Below are positions 25,584 to 34,024 of a DNA stretch of 64,000 nt, piece after piece (the first letter of the stretch is position 1; the number at the start of each line of letters is the position of its first letter). Both the position numbers and the translations under genes were made by a program. A model generated the notes under the pieces. It had not been told where the DNA came from, ran no database searches, and saw only the letters and a program-made list of their open reading frames with translations. The stretch is from DATJFH01 sp035495815 (GTDB lineage Bacteria > Acidobacteriota > Terriglobia > Bryobacterales > Bryobacteraceae). The stretch lies in the NCBI GenBank assembly GCA_035495815.1, contig DATJFH010000011.1, positions 33,983-97,982 on the forward strand, read 5' to 3'.

Positions 25584-26483
25584 ATGACAGGACCGCTGGT
25601 CGAATGCGTGCCCAATTTCTCGGAAGGGCGCGACAGACAGAAGGTGGACGCCATCGCGGAGTCCATCGCATCGGCCGGCGGCGTTTCGGTTCTGGACGTG
25701 ACGCTCGATCCCGACCACAATCGCTCGGTGATCACTTTCGCGGGCCAGCCCGAAGCGGCCGTGGAGGCTGCCATACGGGCGGCTGCCCGCGCGGTGGAAG
25801 CAATCGATCTGACGCGGCAGTCCGGCGTGCATCCGCGCATCGGCGCGGCCGACGTGGTCCCTTTCATTCCCGCGCGAGATATCTCGCTGCAAGCCTGCGC
25901 GGGCCTGGCCACGATGGCGGGCGAGCAGATCTGGCGGCGGCTGGGCGTGCCGGTGTACCTCTACGAAGCAGCCGCGCGGCGGCCGGAGAGAGTCAATCTG
26001 GAGAACGTCCGGCGGGGCGGATTCGAAGGGTTGCGCGAGGCGGTCCGTACCGATCCTTCCCGGCTCCCCGATTTCGGCGAAGCGGAGCTGCACCCGACTG
26101 CCGGCGCCGTGGCGGTGGGGGCGCGAAAGTTCCTGATCGCCTTCAACATCAACCTGCGAACTCCCGACGTGCGGATCGCCCGCGCCATAGCCGGCCAGAT
26201 TCGGACGTCCTCCGGCGGACTGCCCTTCGTGAAGGCGATGGGGGTCAGCCTCGCCTCCCGCAATCTGGCGCAGGTAAGCATGAATCTGACCGACTTCGAG
26301 CGGACGCCGGTCCACCAGGTGTTCACGGAAGTGCGCGACCGGGCGGCGTCACAAGGCGTCGGGATCGCCGGCTGCGAATTGATCGGCCTGATTCCCGAGA
26401 AGGCGCTGGAGCGTTCCGGGGAGTGGCTGCCGCTGGTCGAAGACTTTCATCCGGACCGGATCTTCGAGAACCGGATAAGATGA
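25584..26483 (+). CDS. ftcD: Glutamate formimidoyltransferase
   Basis: 299 residues, the length of the stand-alone formiminotransferase domain. LVECVPNFSEGRD, DPDHNRSVITFAG, HPRIGAADVVPF and FNINLRTPDV are family signatures; the His in the HPRIG segment corresponds to the catalytic base. It moves the formimino group of formiminoglutamate to tetrahydrofolate in histidine breakdown. No cyclodeaminase domain is fused and no hut gene is nearby. The lipA start overlaps its stop (ATGA). Confidence 0.93.
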   Translation: MTGPLVECVPNFSEGRDRQKVDAIAESIASAGGVSVLDVTLDPDHNRSVITFAGQPEAAVEAAIRAAARAVEAIDLTRQSGVHPRIGAADVVPFIPARDISLQACAGLATMAGEQIWRRLGVPVYLYEAAARRPERVNLENVRRGGFEGLREAVRTDPSRLPDFGEAELHPTAGAVAVGARKFLIAFNINLRTPDVRIARAIAGQIRTSSGGLPFVKAMGVSLASRNLAQVSMNLTDFERTPVHQVFTEVRDRAASQGVGIAGCELIGLIPEKALERSGEWLPLVEDFHPDRIFENRIR

Positions 26484-27373
26484 AAGCAGACGTGCTGGTT
26501 TCCATTACACCCAAGCCGCAGCGCCCGGAGTGGCTTCGCGCGCCTGCTCCGGCAGGCGAGAACTATCGACAGCTGAAGTCCCTGATCGACCGCCTGGAGC
26601 TGCACACGGTCTGCGAGAGCGCGGCCTGCCCCAACGTAGGCGAGTGCTGGAATCAACGGACCGCCACCTTCATGATCCTCGGCAACGTCTGCACGCGGCG
26701 CTGTGGATTCTGCGCGGTCCAGAAAGGAGCGCCGCTCGAAGTGGATTACGACGAGCCTCGCCGGGTGGCCGAAGCGGTCGCAGCCATGGGGCTGCGCTTC
26801 GCCGTCATCACCAGCGTGAACCGGGACGACCGCAAGGACGGCGGCGCCGAGCTGTTCGCGCTCACCATCCAGGCCATCCGCCGGCGCGTACCCGGATGCG
26901 GCGTCGAGACGCTGGTGCCGGATTTTCAAGGCTCCCTGGCCGCCATGGCGACGGTGATGGAGGCGGCGCCGGACGTGCTCAACCACAACACGGAAACGGC
27001 GCCGCGCCTCTACCGCCAGGTGCGCCTGGGCGCGCGCTACGAGCGGTCGCTCGAAATACTGGCCTACGCCAAGCAGATCTCCCCCGGAACGCCAACCAAA
27101 TCGGGCATGATGCTGGGACTGGGGGAAACGGCGGACGAGACGCTGGCGGTGATGCGCGACCTGCGCGCAAATGGCGTCGATATCCTGACTCTTGGCCAGT
27201 ACCTGCGTCCCTCGCCGAAGCACCTGCCGATCGTGCGCTACGTTCCTCCGGCCGAGTTCGCCGAATTTCGGCGCGCGGGCCTGACCATGGGGTTCAAGCA
27301 CGTGGAAGCGGGCCCGCTGGTGCGCAGCTCGTATCATGCCTCGGAATCGGTTCAGCACCGGGCGCTTTGCTAA
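26480..27373 (+). CDS. lipA: Lipoyl synthase
   Basis: 297 residues, normal length. Both iron-sulfur sites are present: auxiliary cluster C45-x4-C50-x5-C56 and radical-SAM C71-x3-C75-x2-C78 (CTRRCGFC). Conserved VTSVNRDDRKDGGA-like (here ITSVNRDDRKDGGA), LNHNTETAPRLY and TKSGMMLGLGE follow. Inserts two sulfurs into protein-bound octanoyl groups to make lipoyl cofactor. ATG 26480 overlaps the ftcD stop. No lipB or lipoyl-dependent dehydrogenase is in the window. Confidence 0.97.
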   Translation: MKADVLVSITPKPQRPEWLRAPAPAGENYRQLKSLIDRLELHTVCESAACPNVGECWNQRTATFMILGNVCTRRCGFCAVQKGAPLEVDYDEPRRVAEAVAAMGLRFAVITSVNRDDRKDGGAELFALTIQAIRRRVPGCGVETLVPDFQGSLAAMATVMEAAPDVLNHNTETAPRLYRQVRLGARYERSLEILAYAKQISPGTPTKSGMMLGLGETADETLAVMRDLRANGVDILTLGQYLRPSPKHLPIVRYVPPAEFAEFRRAGLTMGFKHVEAGPLVRSSYHASESVQHRALC

Positions 27374-27376
27374 AAT
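27371..27376 (+). promoter_or_regulatory. Start-proximal -10 element (TTG start)
   Basis: TAAAAT, overlapping the lipA stop region, ends 9 nt before TTG 27386 of the thioesterase gene. Confidence 0.4.
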
Positions 27377-27385
27377 GAGTCACTC

Positions 27386-27802
27386 TTGAAATCGGAAAAA
27401 CCAGCATTGTCGCTGCAGCAGATGCGCGACAGGGTCCGAGGAATGGCCTTCAACCAGCTTGTGGGGATCCGCCTTGTGCGCGTCCACCAGGACGGCGTCA
27501 CGATCGATTGCAAGCTGCGGCCGGAATTGATGAACGCGCACGGCGTCCTGCACGGAGGCGTCACGGCGACAATGGCCGACGCGGCCGTGGGCATTGCGAT
27601 CACGACGCGGCTGGGCCGTCCGGCGGCTACCACGGTAGAGATGAAGCTGAACTACATGCGTCCGGTGACGTCGGGAAAGATCACGGCGCGGGCCAGGATT
27701 CTGCGAATGGGATCGACTCTATGCGTGGGCCGGGTGGATCTTTTCGACGACGAACGGCAGCAGGTGGCCGCGGCGTTAGTGACGTACATGCTGCTCAAGT
27801 GA
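27386..27802 (+). CDS. PaaI-type hotdog thioesterase
   Basis: 138 residues from TTG 27386. The hotdog fold signature LMNAHGVLHGGVTATMADAA carries the HGG(V/A) and Asp/Met region of the PaaI family, followed by TVEMKLNYMRPV. It would hydrolyse acyl-CoA thioesters in the cytosol; substrate not readable. It follows lipA by 12 bp and may be co-transcribed as well as having its own -10 element. Confidence 0.9.
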   Translation: MKSEKPALSLQQMRDRVRGMAFNQLVGIRLVRVHQDGVTIDCKLRPELMNAHGVLHGGVTATMADAAVGIAITTRLGRPAATTVEMKLNYMRPVTSGKITARARILRMGSTLCVGRVDLFDDERQQVAAALVTYMLLK

Positions 27803-27848
27803 GGGTTCCGCGAAGCGGCCGGCAGGTTGGTTGACGGCAGCAATTCGA

Positions 27849-27879
27849 GGCCGGCAGACGGCGTTTCCGCCTGCCGGCC
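27849..27879. terminator. Strong GC hairpin between convergent genes
   Basis: GGCCGGCAG pairs with CTGCCGGCC (9 bp, perfect). An inner CGG/CCG extension lies past one mismatch. Located between the thioesterase stop (27802) and the SPFH gene stop (27898). There is no U-run on the plus strand, so it may act as a simple barrier hairpin. Confidence 0.55.
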
Positions 27880-27897
27880 CCCGACCCGCCCCGGCTC

Positions 27898-29019
27898 TTA
27901 CACCTTGGGCCGCAGCGTTACCGTGCGCTCGAGCAGCGTGTCCAGTCCGCCGACGATGGAGATTTTCCCCACCTTGTCGGCGATCTTTTCCAGCGTCTCG
28001 AGTTCCTTCAGCCGCACCAGCAGAGGGTTGTCCTCCATCAGCTTGGCCGTGTTGAGCAGCGACCGCGTGGCCGCCGTCTCCTCGCGCCGGCGGATCAGGT
28101 TGGCCTGCGCCTGCTTCTCCGCCGTCACTACCTGGTTGAGGATGTCGCGGATGTCTCCGGGGAGGATGATGTCCTTGAGCGCGATGGCACCCATGCGAAC
28201 ACCATAGCCTTCCATTTCGCGGCGCACTTCGGCCGACACCGTTTCATCGATGTCCGCCTTTTCCGCGAGTACCTCTTCCAGCGTGCGCTTGCCCAGGGTC
28301 TGGCGAACCGCGATCTGCAGCGTACGGTACAGGTGCTCGTTCACATCCTTCACGCCGGAACGAGCCGTGACAATGTTCACGATTTCGTATACCGCCGAGA
28401 TGTTGACCCGGACGGTCACCTTATCCTTGGTCAGGATCTCCTGACCGGACACCTCCACCGTCTGCCGCCGCACCTCGATCACATCGATACGGGGCGCACT
28501 GACCACGTTCCAGAAGCCGTACGTTCCGGCGTCCAACTCGCGCGCCAGACGCCCGTCGAGGTACACGAGGCCGCGCTTCCCTTCGTCCACCGCGGCGAAG
28601 GTGACACCCGCTTCCCGCCCCAGGCGGACCAAAGCGGGTACGAGCCGCTCGGGAACTTCGGGCTCGTCGCGCACATCGATCAGGTCGAAGGACACGTTCA
28701 CGGCCCCGCGCCAGTAGAGGACGCGGGTTCCGGGCTTCACCACGCGAGCGAGCTTGCCATCCAGGTACACGACGGCAACCTGCGAGTCCGACGTGTCGAT
28801 CACGGTGAAGTACCGCGCCGCCAGCTCAGACTGCTCGCGCAGAATGTAGTCCGCCCAGACGCTGGTGAACACCAGGTCCTTGGTGTTGAAAGTCTCCCGC
28901 TCGATGCGGCGGCCCAGCGTGAACATCCAGTACTCGCCGGGTCCCAGAATGTCTTCGAACCGCTTTTTGCGGATCAGTAAAACCCGCTCGTTGTCTCCAA
29001 CCAATACACGCCGTACCAT
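27898..29019 (-). CDS. SPFH/slipin-like Band 7 protein
   Basis: 373 residues, preceded by a full AGGAGG ribosome binding site. It has a duplicated N-terminal beta region (about 1-160: VGDNERVLLIRKKRFEDIL, then a second VDEGKRGLVYLDGRLA), followed by a Band 7 domain (about 165-300) and a helical tail with DILNQVVTAEKQAQANLI typical of SPFH oligomers. Unlike true slipins it has no N-terminal membrane helix, so it is probably cytosolic or peripherally attached. Role unknown; membrane microdomain or stress scaffold by analogy. Confidence 0.85.
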   Translation of the reverse strand: MVRRVLVGDNERVLLIRKKRFEDILGPGEYWMFTLGRRIERETFNTKDLVFTSVWADYILREQSELAARYFTVIDTSDSQVAVVYLDGKLARVVKPGTRVLYWRGAVNVSFDLIDVRDEPEVPERLVPALVRLGREAGVTFAAVDEGKRGLVYLDGRLARELDAGTYGFWNVVSAPRIDVIEVRRQTVEVSGQEILTKDKVTVRVNISAVYEIVNIVTARSGVKDVNEHLYRTLQIAVRQTLGKRTLEEVLAEKADIDETVSAEVRREMEGYGVRMGAIALKDIILPGDIRDILNQVVTAEKQAQANLIRRREETAATRSLLNTAKLMEDNPLLVRLKELETLEKIADKVGKISIVGGLDTLLERTVTLRPKV

Positions 29020-29282
29020 AAACGTTTCCTCCTTTCCTGGCGTTGAAACAAATGCAAAAGTGTCGAGTTCCCCGGACTCCGCCCCCGGCGGTTTTGCGGG
29101 CCAATCCCATAGCTCACCGCCGCCGCGCGGAACCCTTCATTTCGCGGCTTGCGGACGGCAGTTTCAGGAGAAGCGCAGAGCTCGGCCGGCGGTGTCCGTC
29201 GAGGAAGCGATGGCCGAAACCACCGGCGTCCTTTGGGACTGGAGCGAAGCCCGGGTCACCCGTTGAATGCCTTAGCAGGCAG

Positions 29283-29359
29283 TGGTGTGGATAGCGGGAG
29301 TCGAACCCGCTGCCGACAGCTTGTCAGGCTGTTGCTCTAACCAGTTGAGCTATATCCTT
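29283..29359 (-). tRNA. tRNA-Val (anticodon GAC) with mismatched acceptor end
   Basis: On the minus strand: D arm GCTC/GAGC, anticodon arm ACAGC-CTGACAA-GCTGT (anticodon GAC), T arm GCGGG-TTCGACT-CCCGC, and encoded CCA. The 3' acceptor strand is TATCCAC but the 5' strand reads AAGGATA, so pairs 3-7 form while 1:72 (A-C) and 2:71 (A-A) do not. Otherwise canonical. Either an unusual tRNA, a damaged gene or a sequence error. Confidence 0.85.
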
Positions 29360-29559
29360 TTGGCAGCCAAAGGCGCCGATCATCGCCGGCATACAGTGCT
29401 TCAGGGAAGCTGCACCAGCGAGGTGTTTCGATCCTCGACTATAGGCGATCATCGTCGTGATTTCCTCCAGCTTTTGGATAATAACCCACAATTAGGTGGT
29501 GGTCAATAGGAATCAGATTAATATTCGGTTAACGGACACTGGGCCGCACGGGAGATCGC

Positions 29560-30246
29560 ATGGATGATAATGGCAGCATGACGCCTGCTCAGGAAACAGC
29601 CCCGAAACCTATCGACACGGTCGCCGATGGAGGACAGTCGCAAGCCTTCATTCCCTATCCGCCGATCGGCAAGAGCCTGGAGCACGTTCCGATTCACGTG
29701 CGACCAGACGTGTTTTACTATCAGGCTCGCATGGGATTCCTGCCCAACGCGATCAAGCTGTACCTACACGTGCCGTGGATCGGGGAGCACCTGTTCCGGC
29801 TGAACAACGGCATCATGCGGGACGAGCGCAATTCCCTCGGAGAGCACCTCAAGTACAGGCTGGCGCTGGTGGCCAGCCAAGTGAACGGATGCGCCTATTG
29901 CACGTCTCATCATGCCTGCACGCTGACGAGGCGCTGGGGGTACGAAGACCAGCAGTTAGCGGAGACGCTCGATCCGAACGGTCCCCGGGATGAGCGGGAG
30001 GCCGTAGCCATGGAGTTCGTGCGCGCGGCCAGCGTGGATGCAGCCGCGGTCACGGACGAACTGCGGGCAAAACTGGCGAGCCATTTCACGCCGCAGGAAG
30101 TGATGGAAATCGTGCTGGTGATCGGCTTCTGGAAGATGTACAACGTGATGCATAATGCCATGGACCTGCCGATCGAGGATCCGGTGGCCTCCTACACGGA
30201 CTGGGTGAATTACGGCAAGCAGCCCGGACAGGCACTGCAACCATGA
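29560..30246 (+). CDS. AhpD-like / carboxymuconolactone decarboxylase-family protein
   Basis: 228 residues. ATG 29560 follows CGGGAGATCGC, a reasonable ribosome binding site. The core signature NGCAYCTSHHA has the CxxC pair and downstream His of the AhpD alkylhydroperoxidase fold. Preceding helices (LGEHLKYRLALVASQV) and a following helical half (VMEIVLVIGFWKMYNVM) complete the fold. Likely a cytosolic peroxidase or redox protein of the uncharacterised peroxidase-related type. An isolated gene. Confidence 0.85.
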   Translation: MDDNGSMTPAQETAPKPIDTVADGGQSQAFIPYPPIGKSLEHVPIHVRPDVFYYQARMGFLPNAIKLYLHVPWIGEHLFRLNNGIMRDERNSLGEHLKYRLALVASQVNGCAYCTSHHACTLTRRWGYEDQQLAETLDPNGPRDEREAVAMEFVRAASVDAAAVTDELRAKLASHFTPQEVMEIVLVIGFWKMYNVMHNAMDLPIEDPVASYTDWVNYGKQPGQALQP

Positions 30247-30299
30247 ACGGCCGGTGCGGCTGAAAAACCCGCGCCGGGCTGCGCGAAAACACGAGTGCG

Positions 30300-31181
30300 C
30301 TACAGGGTCATGCGATCCATTCGGACCACCCGGCCGCGTGTGCCGTCCGAAGATTTTTCGTCGAGGGTTGCCGAGACCGTGGTCTCTTTGCGATCGCGCA
30401 TGAGGGTGACCGGGAATGCCTTGCCCGGGGTCACGGAACGCAGCGCGTTGGCAATGTCTTTCGGGTTGGCTACCTTTTTATCCCCGACTTTTGTGATGAC
30501 ATCGCCGGCTTTCAGGCCAGCCTTTTCGGCGGCTGTCCCCTTGATTACGGAGCGCACCAGCACGCCCTCTTTGACCCCGAAGAACTCCGCTAATTGAGAA
30601 TTGAGCGATTCGCTCTCCACTCCGAGCGACCGGCTCTGCCAGGACATGACGGCGCGGGGCACATCCGGCATGTGAAACTCGGGCATCTTGAAGCGAAAGT
30701 CATCGCCGCCGAGAAACATCGTATTTGAAGGCCGCGAGCCGATTGCCGCGGTCAGCGTCTGAGTCGCCCCGCCGCGGGAAATGAGCAGCTTGACGGAACG
30801 CCCGACCGGGGTCTCGCGCACGAAGCGCACGAACTGCTCGGTCCCTTCGACGCGCTGTCCGTTATATTCGAGCACGACGTCGCCCACCTTGACGCCGGCC
30901 TTGGCCGCCGGACTGTCCTCGTCCACGTTTTTGACCTCGACGCCACGCTCCTCTTTGAGGTTGAGCGCCTTTGCTCTCTCGGAGTCGATCTCGCTCACTC
31001 CCACGCCCAGAAAGCTGGAGCCGGCGGCCTGAATCATCACGCGGGGATTCTTGACGCGGGTGGGAGCGGGCGGAGCCGGAGGGACGGGCTGGGCCGGAGG
31101 CGTTGGCGGAACGGGCTGCGCGAAAGAGGCCAGGTTTCCAGAAAGCAACAATGTGAGTAAAACCAATGTCATTCGATGCAT
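30300..31181 (-). CDS. Secreted protein with two PDZ domains, no protease domain
   Basis: 293 residues. Signal peptide (LVLLTLLLSGNLASFAQ) and a Pro-rich linker are followed by PDZ 1 (about 55-150, FLGVGVSEI, SPAAKAGVKVGDVVLEYNG) and PDZ 2 (about 180-275, LGVESESL, TAAEKAGLKAGDVITKVGD). There is no Ser protease triad, so it should act as an adaptor or chaperone-like binder in the periplasm. It is the last gene of the ECF sigma operon, 18 bp after the adhesin-like gene, suggesting an envelope-stress role. Confidence 0.88.
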   Translation of the reverse strand: MHRMTLVLLTLLLSGNLASFAQPVPPTPPAQPVPPAPPAPTRVKNPRVMIQAAGSSFLGVGVSEIDSERAKALNLKEERGVEVKNVDEDSPAAKAGVKVGDVVLEYNGQRVEGTEQFVRFVRETPVGRSVKLLISRGGATQTLTAAIGSRPSNTMFLGGDDFRFKMPEFHMPDVPRAVMSWQSRSLGVESESLNSQLAEFFGVKEGVLVRSVIKGTAAEKAGLKAGDVITKVGDKKVANPKDIANALRSVTPGKAFPVTLMRDRKETTVSATLDEKSSDGTRGRVVRMDRMTL

Positions 31182-31199
31182 TTTTTTAATATTCCTTTT

Positions 31200-32369
31200 C
31201 TATTTCTGGCGACGGATATAGATCACGCCTCCCGAACTCGAGAGCCGGAACAAGGGGCCGCCTCCGTTGATGGCGCCTTCGGCCACCGCTACCGGCCCAC
31301 TGACCTTCGTCTTCACGTCCGGGAACTCGGAGACGATCCGCTTGGAGTCTCCCGAGTCGGTTCGCGCCAGAATTCTGATCCCTAAATTGGACGGGACAAA
31401 AATGATAATGTCACCCAGGCCGGTGGCCAACATGGAATCTTCCGGCGAGCCGCCGGCCAGCAACTCGGCGATAACGTTGCCGACGGCGGTGGTGGCGCGC
31501 AGGGTACCCGAAGCGTTAAGGAGGCGAATGCCGCCGCCGCCGGTCTCGCACTGAACTCCACCGGGGGCTCCCACCTGGATGGCGCCGCTCGAGCTTTCGG
31601 CCACGACCATGCCGCGCGCGGAACCGATCTCGATCGCGCCGCCGGCCGTGTTGACCGATACGGCGCCGCCCGCCCGGGTGACGCGGATGCCGCCGCCCGC
31701 GGTCGTGGCGCGCAAGCCACCGCCGACCTCGCCGGCCGTGATGTCGCCGCCCGCGGTTTCGAGCGTGGCGTCGCCCCGAATGGTTTCGGCCCGGATCGGA
31801 CCGCCGGCGGTTGCGCACTGCACCGGACCGCCCATCGAGCCGAGCGTGATCTCGCCGCCGGCGGTTCTGGCGGTCACCGGTCCCGCGATCCGGTCGAGCT
31901 TGATCCCGCCCCCGCCGCTCTGCACCTGCACCGAGCCGTTCAGATCGGACGCATCCACCTTCCCGCCGTGTGTTTCCAGCATCACGAGCGGCGTCCCGCG
32001 GGGCGCGGTGACGTGGAGTTCGGCCGCTCTCCAGCCTTCGCCTCCATGGGCCACCGCCAGAAGGAGCATGTCACCCTGGCGGACGGCGTTCACCTGGAAC
32101 TGACGCAGCAGCAGACGCGCTTGCGATTCGCTGCGCGCCTTGACGCGCTTGGTGACGGTGTATTGAACGCGGCCCTCGGGGCCGCCGCGCACCGTGACCG
32201 CGCCGCGGGTAGAGACTTTCAACCGGCCGCTGGACGACAGATTCTCCGCGCCGGTGACGGTCTGGACCCAGAACGCTCCGTCGCGCGCGAGCCTGGCTTC
32301 TTCACCGGCCAAGAGAGGCGCGGCCAGCAGCCATCCCAGATTCAGAACGAGAAATTTCCGGTCCATCAA
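31200..32369 (-). CDS. DUF4097-like repeat (beta-helix) surface protein
   Basis: 389 residues. Signal peptide (VLNLGWLLAAPLLAGEE). The centre (about 130-310) is built of Gly/Ala-rich repeats of roughly 18 residues of the form GGxIxxxxxxGxVxxxTA, as in the DUF4097 putative adhesin fold, a right-handed beta-helix. Repetition is visible in the DNA as recurring gccgccggcggt blocks. Probably periplasmic or surface-attached. ATGA overlap with the anti-sigma gene start region shows tight coupling within the ECF operon. Confidence 0.85.
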   Translation of the reverse strand: MMDRKFLVLNLGWLLAAPLLAGEEARLARDGAFWVQTVTGAENLSSSGRLKVSTRGAVTVRGGPEGRVQYTVTKRVKARSESQARLLLRQFQVNAVRQGDMLLLAVAHGGEGWRAAELHVTAPRGTPLVMLETHGGKVDASDLNGSVQVQSGGGGIKLDRIAGPVTARTAGGEITLGSMGGPVQCATAGGPIRAETIRGDATLETAGGDITAGEVGGGLRATTAGGGIRVTRAGGAVSVNTAGGAIEIGSARGMVVAESSSGAIQVGAPGGVQCETGGGGIRLLNASGTLRATTAVGNVIAELLAGGSPEDSMLATGLGDIIIFVPSNLGIRILARTDSGDSKRIVSEFPDVKTKVSGPVAVAEGAINGGGPLFRLSSSGGVIYIRRQK

Positions 32370-33268
32370 AAGGTTCCCACCGAGGCGTTCATTTCCTCGA
32401 GCGCTTTCTGGCAGCGCTGCCGGACGTAGTTGTTGCTCTCTTTTGTCACCAGTTGCTGGAACATGCCTACGAGGTCCGCATCCTGCTGCTGGGTGAGGAT
32501 GTCGATAGCCTGAATCCGCAGCCCGGGGTTCTGATCGTTCTGCAGCACGTAGGAGAGAGTCCGCCGGACCTCCGGCTGCGAACCCATGCCATGCAGCGCC
32601 TCCATGGCCTTGAAGCGGACACCCGGGTTGGGATCGTTTCTCAAGGCCCCCAGCAGGACGTCGCGCACTTCCGTCGAAGAGGCGCGATCCTTCAACAGTT
32701 CCATGGACTCCACGCGCAGGCCGGCGTTGCTTTCATCCCGGACGGCGGCGAGAATGAGCCGCTCGATATTGCCGTCGCTCAAATTGCCGGTGACCATGCG
32801 CCGGCGCGTCTCATCGAGCGCGATCTGCACGCGTCCGGAGGGGTCCGGCTGCACCGAACGGATGGTGGACAGGATGGGTTCTCCGGTGACCGAGGCCAGG
32901 TTGGCGCCTCCGGCTTCGCGCGGGGTCAACCGGGCGGCGAAGAAGCCCATGGCCACCAGCGCCAGCGCGCCGGCGGGACGGGCGCCCATGCCGAGAGAAT
33001 TCCAGAAGGCGGAGAATACCTGCCCGAATGTGGGTTTCGATACCGGCGGCTTGGGCCGGAACAGGTCGCGGCGGCACTCCGCCAGCAACTGCAAGGGCGG
33101 CTGCATCCGGAAGCGGTCCAGGTTCTGGTGCAGCGATTTTTCCCGGTCGAGGTTGGCGCGGCACGGAGCGCAGCCGTGGATGTGCTGCTCGAAATCGTCC
33201 TCTTCCCGCGCAGCCAGCTCGCCGTACAGATAGAGGGGCGACAGCTCTTTCACGGAGTCACAGTTCAT
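32366..33268 (-). CDS. Anti-sigma factor: zinc-finger, membrane segment, HEAT repeats
   Basis: 300 residues from ATG 33268, which overlaps the sigma factor stop. The N-terminal zinc anti-sigma motif is H29-x3-C33-x2-C36. A membrane segment follows near 92-112 (AGALALVAMGFFAARL), then about four HEAT-type repeats of about 37 residues in the periplasm (NDPNPGVRFKAMEAL, NDQNPGLRIQAIDIL). It should hold the ECF sigma factor in the cytosol; the repeats are the probable sensor or binding surface. A longer upstream frame is antisense overlap and was rejected. Confidence 0.88.
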   Translation of the reverse strand: MNCDSVKELSPLYLYGELAAREEDDFEQHIHGCAPCRANLDREKSLHQNLDRFRMQPPLQLLAECRRDLFRPKPPVSKPTFGQVFSAFWNSLGMGARPAGALALVAMGFFAARLTPREAGGANLASVTGEPILSTIRSVQPDPSGRVQIALDETRRRMVTGNLSDGNIERLILAAVRDESNAGLRVESMELLKDRASSTEVRDVLLGALRNDPNPGVRFKAMEALHGMGSQPEVRRTLSYVLQNDQNPGLRIQAIDILTQQQDADLVGMFQQLVTKESNNYVRQRCQKALEEMNASVGTF

Positions 33269-33882
33269 GCAAAATCTCCCAATCCGGCGCGCATTTTCTG
33301 CGTCGCGCGGAAAAGACAATTCTTGGCGGCTTCTTCCGTCGTATCCAGTATTTCTCCGATCGTCCGGAGTCGCATACCCTGGTAATGCCGCAGTTCGAAA
33401 ACCATCCGCTCCCGCGGCGTCAACTCCTCCAGCGCAGCCAGGATCCGCGCGTTGAGCTGCCGGTTCCACAGGCTCCTCTCCGGATCGCCGGCGGGACGGT
33501 TTTCCTCGAGCGCGTAAGTGCGGTCGATGGCGCCGTCGGAAGTCTCGACGACGGCGGATTCCTCTTTCCGGATCTTCCGCTTGCGCAGGTGATCCAGGCA
33601 GATGTTGGTCACGATCCGGTACAGCCAGGTGTAGAAGCTGCAATCGAACCGGAACAAATGGATATTCTTGTAAACCCGCAAGAAGGCTTCCTGATAGGCG
33701 TCCCGGGCGTCTTCCGGAGAGCGCAACAGGTTCATGGCCAGGCCGAGCACACTCTGGTCGTAGGAGCGGACCAGCGCCTCGAAGGCGGACTGATCCCCCT
33801 GCTGCACCGCCCGAATTAGTTCGGCTTCTTCGACTTTCGGGGCCAATCTAGCGCTTACCACCGCGGCCGCGGGTTGGGCCAT
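33265..33882 (-). CDS. ECF RNA polymerase sigma factor
   Basis: 205 residues. Region 2 includes DQSVLGLAMNLLRSPEDARDAYQEAFLRVYKNI and region 4 includes LTPRERMVFELRHYQGMRLRTIGEIL with its helix-turn-helix (long stretches given here only by their ends). An acidic linker joins them. Typical length for a group 4 sigma. The stop overlaps the ATG of the anti-sigma gene. It heads the four-gene operon reaching 30300 and probably controls it. Confidence 0.94.
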   Translation of the reverse strand: MAQPAAAVVSARLAPKVEEAELIRAVQQGDQSAFEALVRSYDQSVLGLAMNLLRSPEDARDAYQEAFLRVYKNIHLFRFDCSFYTWLYRIVTNICLDHLRKRKIRKEESAVVETSDGAIDRTYALEENRPAGDPERSLWNRQLNARILAALEELTPRERMVFELRHYQGMRLRTIGEILDTTEEAAKNCLFRATQKMRAGLGDFA

Positions 33883-33900
33883 ATGTCTTACAACAGGTTG

Positions 33901-33924
33901 GACGCATGAGCCGCCGAAACGTTT
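33901..33924 (-). promoter_or_regulatory. Possible ECF-type autoregulated promoter
   Basis: On the minus strand AAAC, 16 nt, then CGTC, the spacing and core bases common in ECF promoters. It ends 18 nt before the sigma gene ATG. Suggests autoregulation, but the motif is short. Confidence 0.35.
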
Positions 33925-34024
33925 GAGTCCGGCTTGACATGGAGTTGCGGACGCACCACCGGGCGTCGGGAGGAGGAGTCCCGGCGGGTACGCAACCAGC
34001 TGGCGCAGGCGCCGCCGCGGGCTC

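Noticed and set aside
25532..25912. Upstream extension of the aldo/keto reductase frame
   Set aside because: The extra ~127 residues are antisense to ftcD and lack family resemblance; start set at 25531.
23348..26480. Long 5' part of a plus-strand frame continuous with lipA
   Set aside because: It is antisense to the flavin reductase and aldo/keto reductase; lipA begins at ATG 26480 by homology and overlap with ftcD.
31500..31900. Repeated gccgccggcggt blocks as a possible CRISPR or tandem repeat array
   Set aside because: They encode the glycine-rich beta-helix repeats of the DUF4097-like protein and vary like coding sequence.
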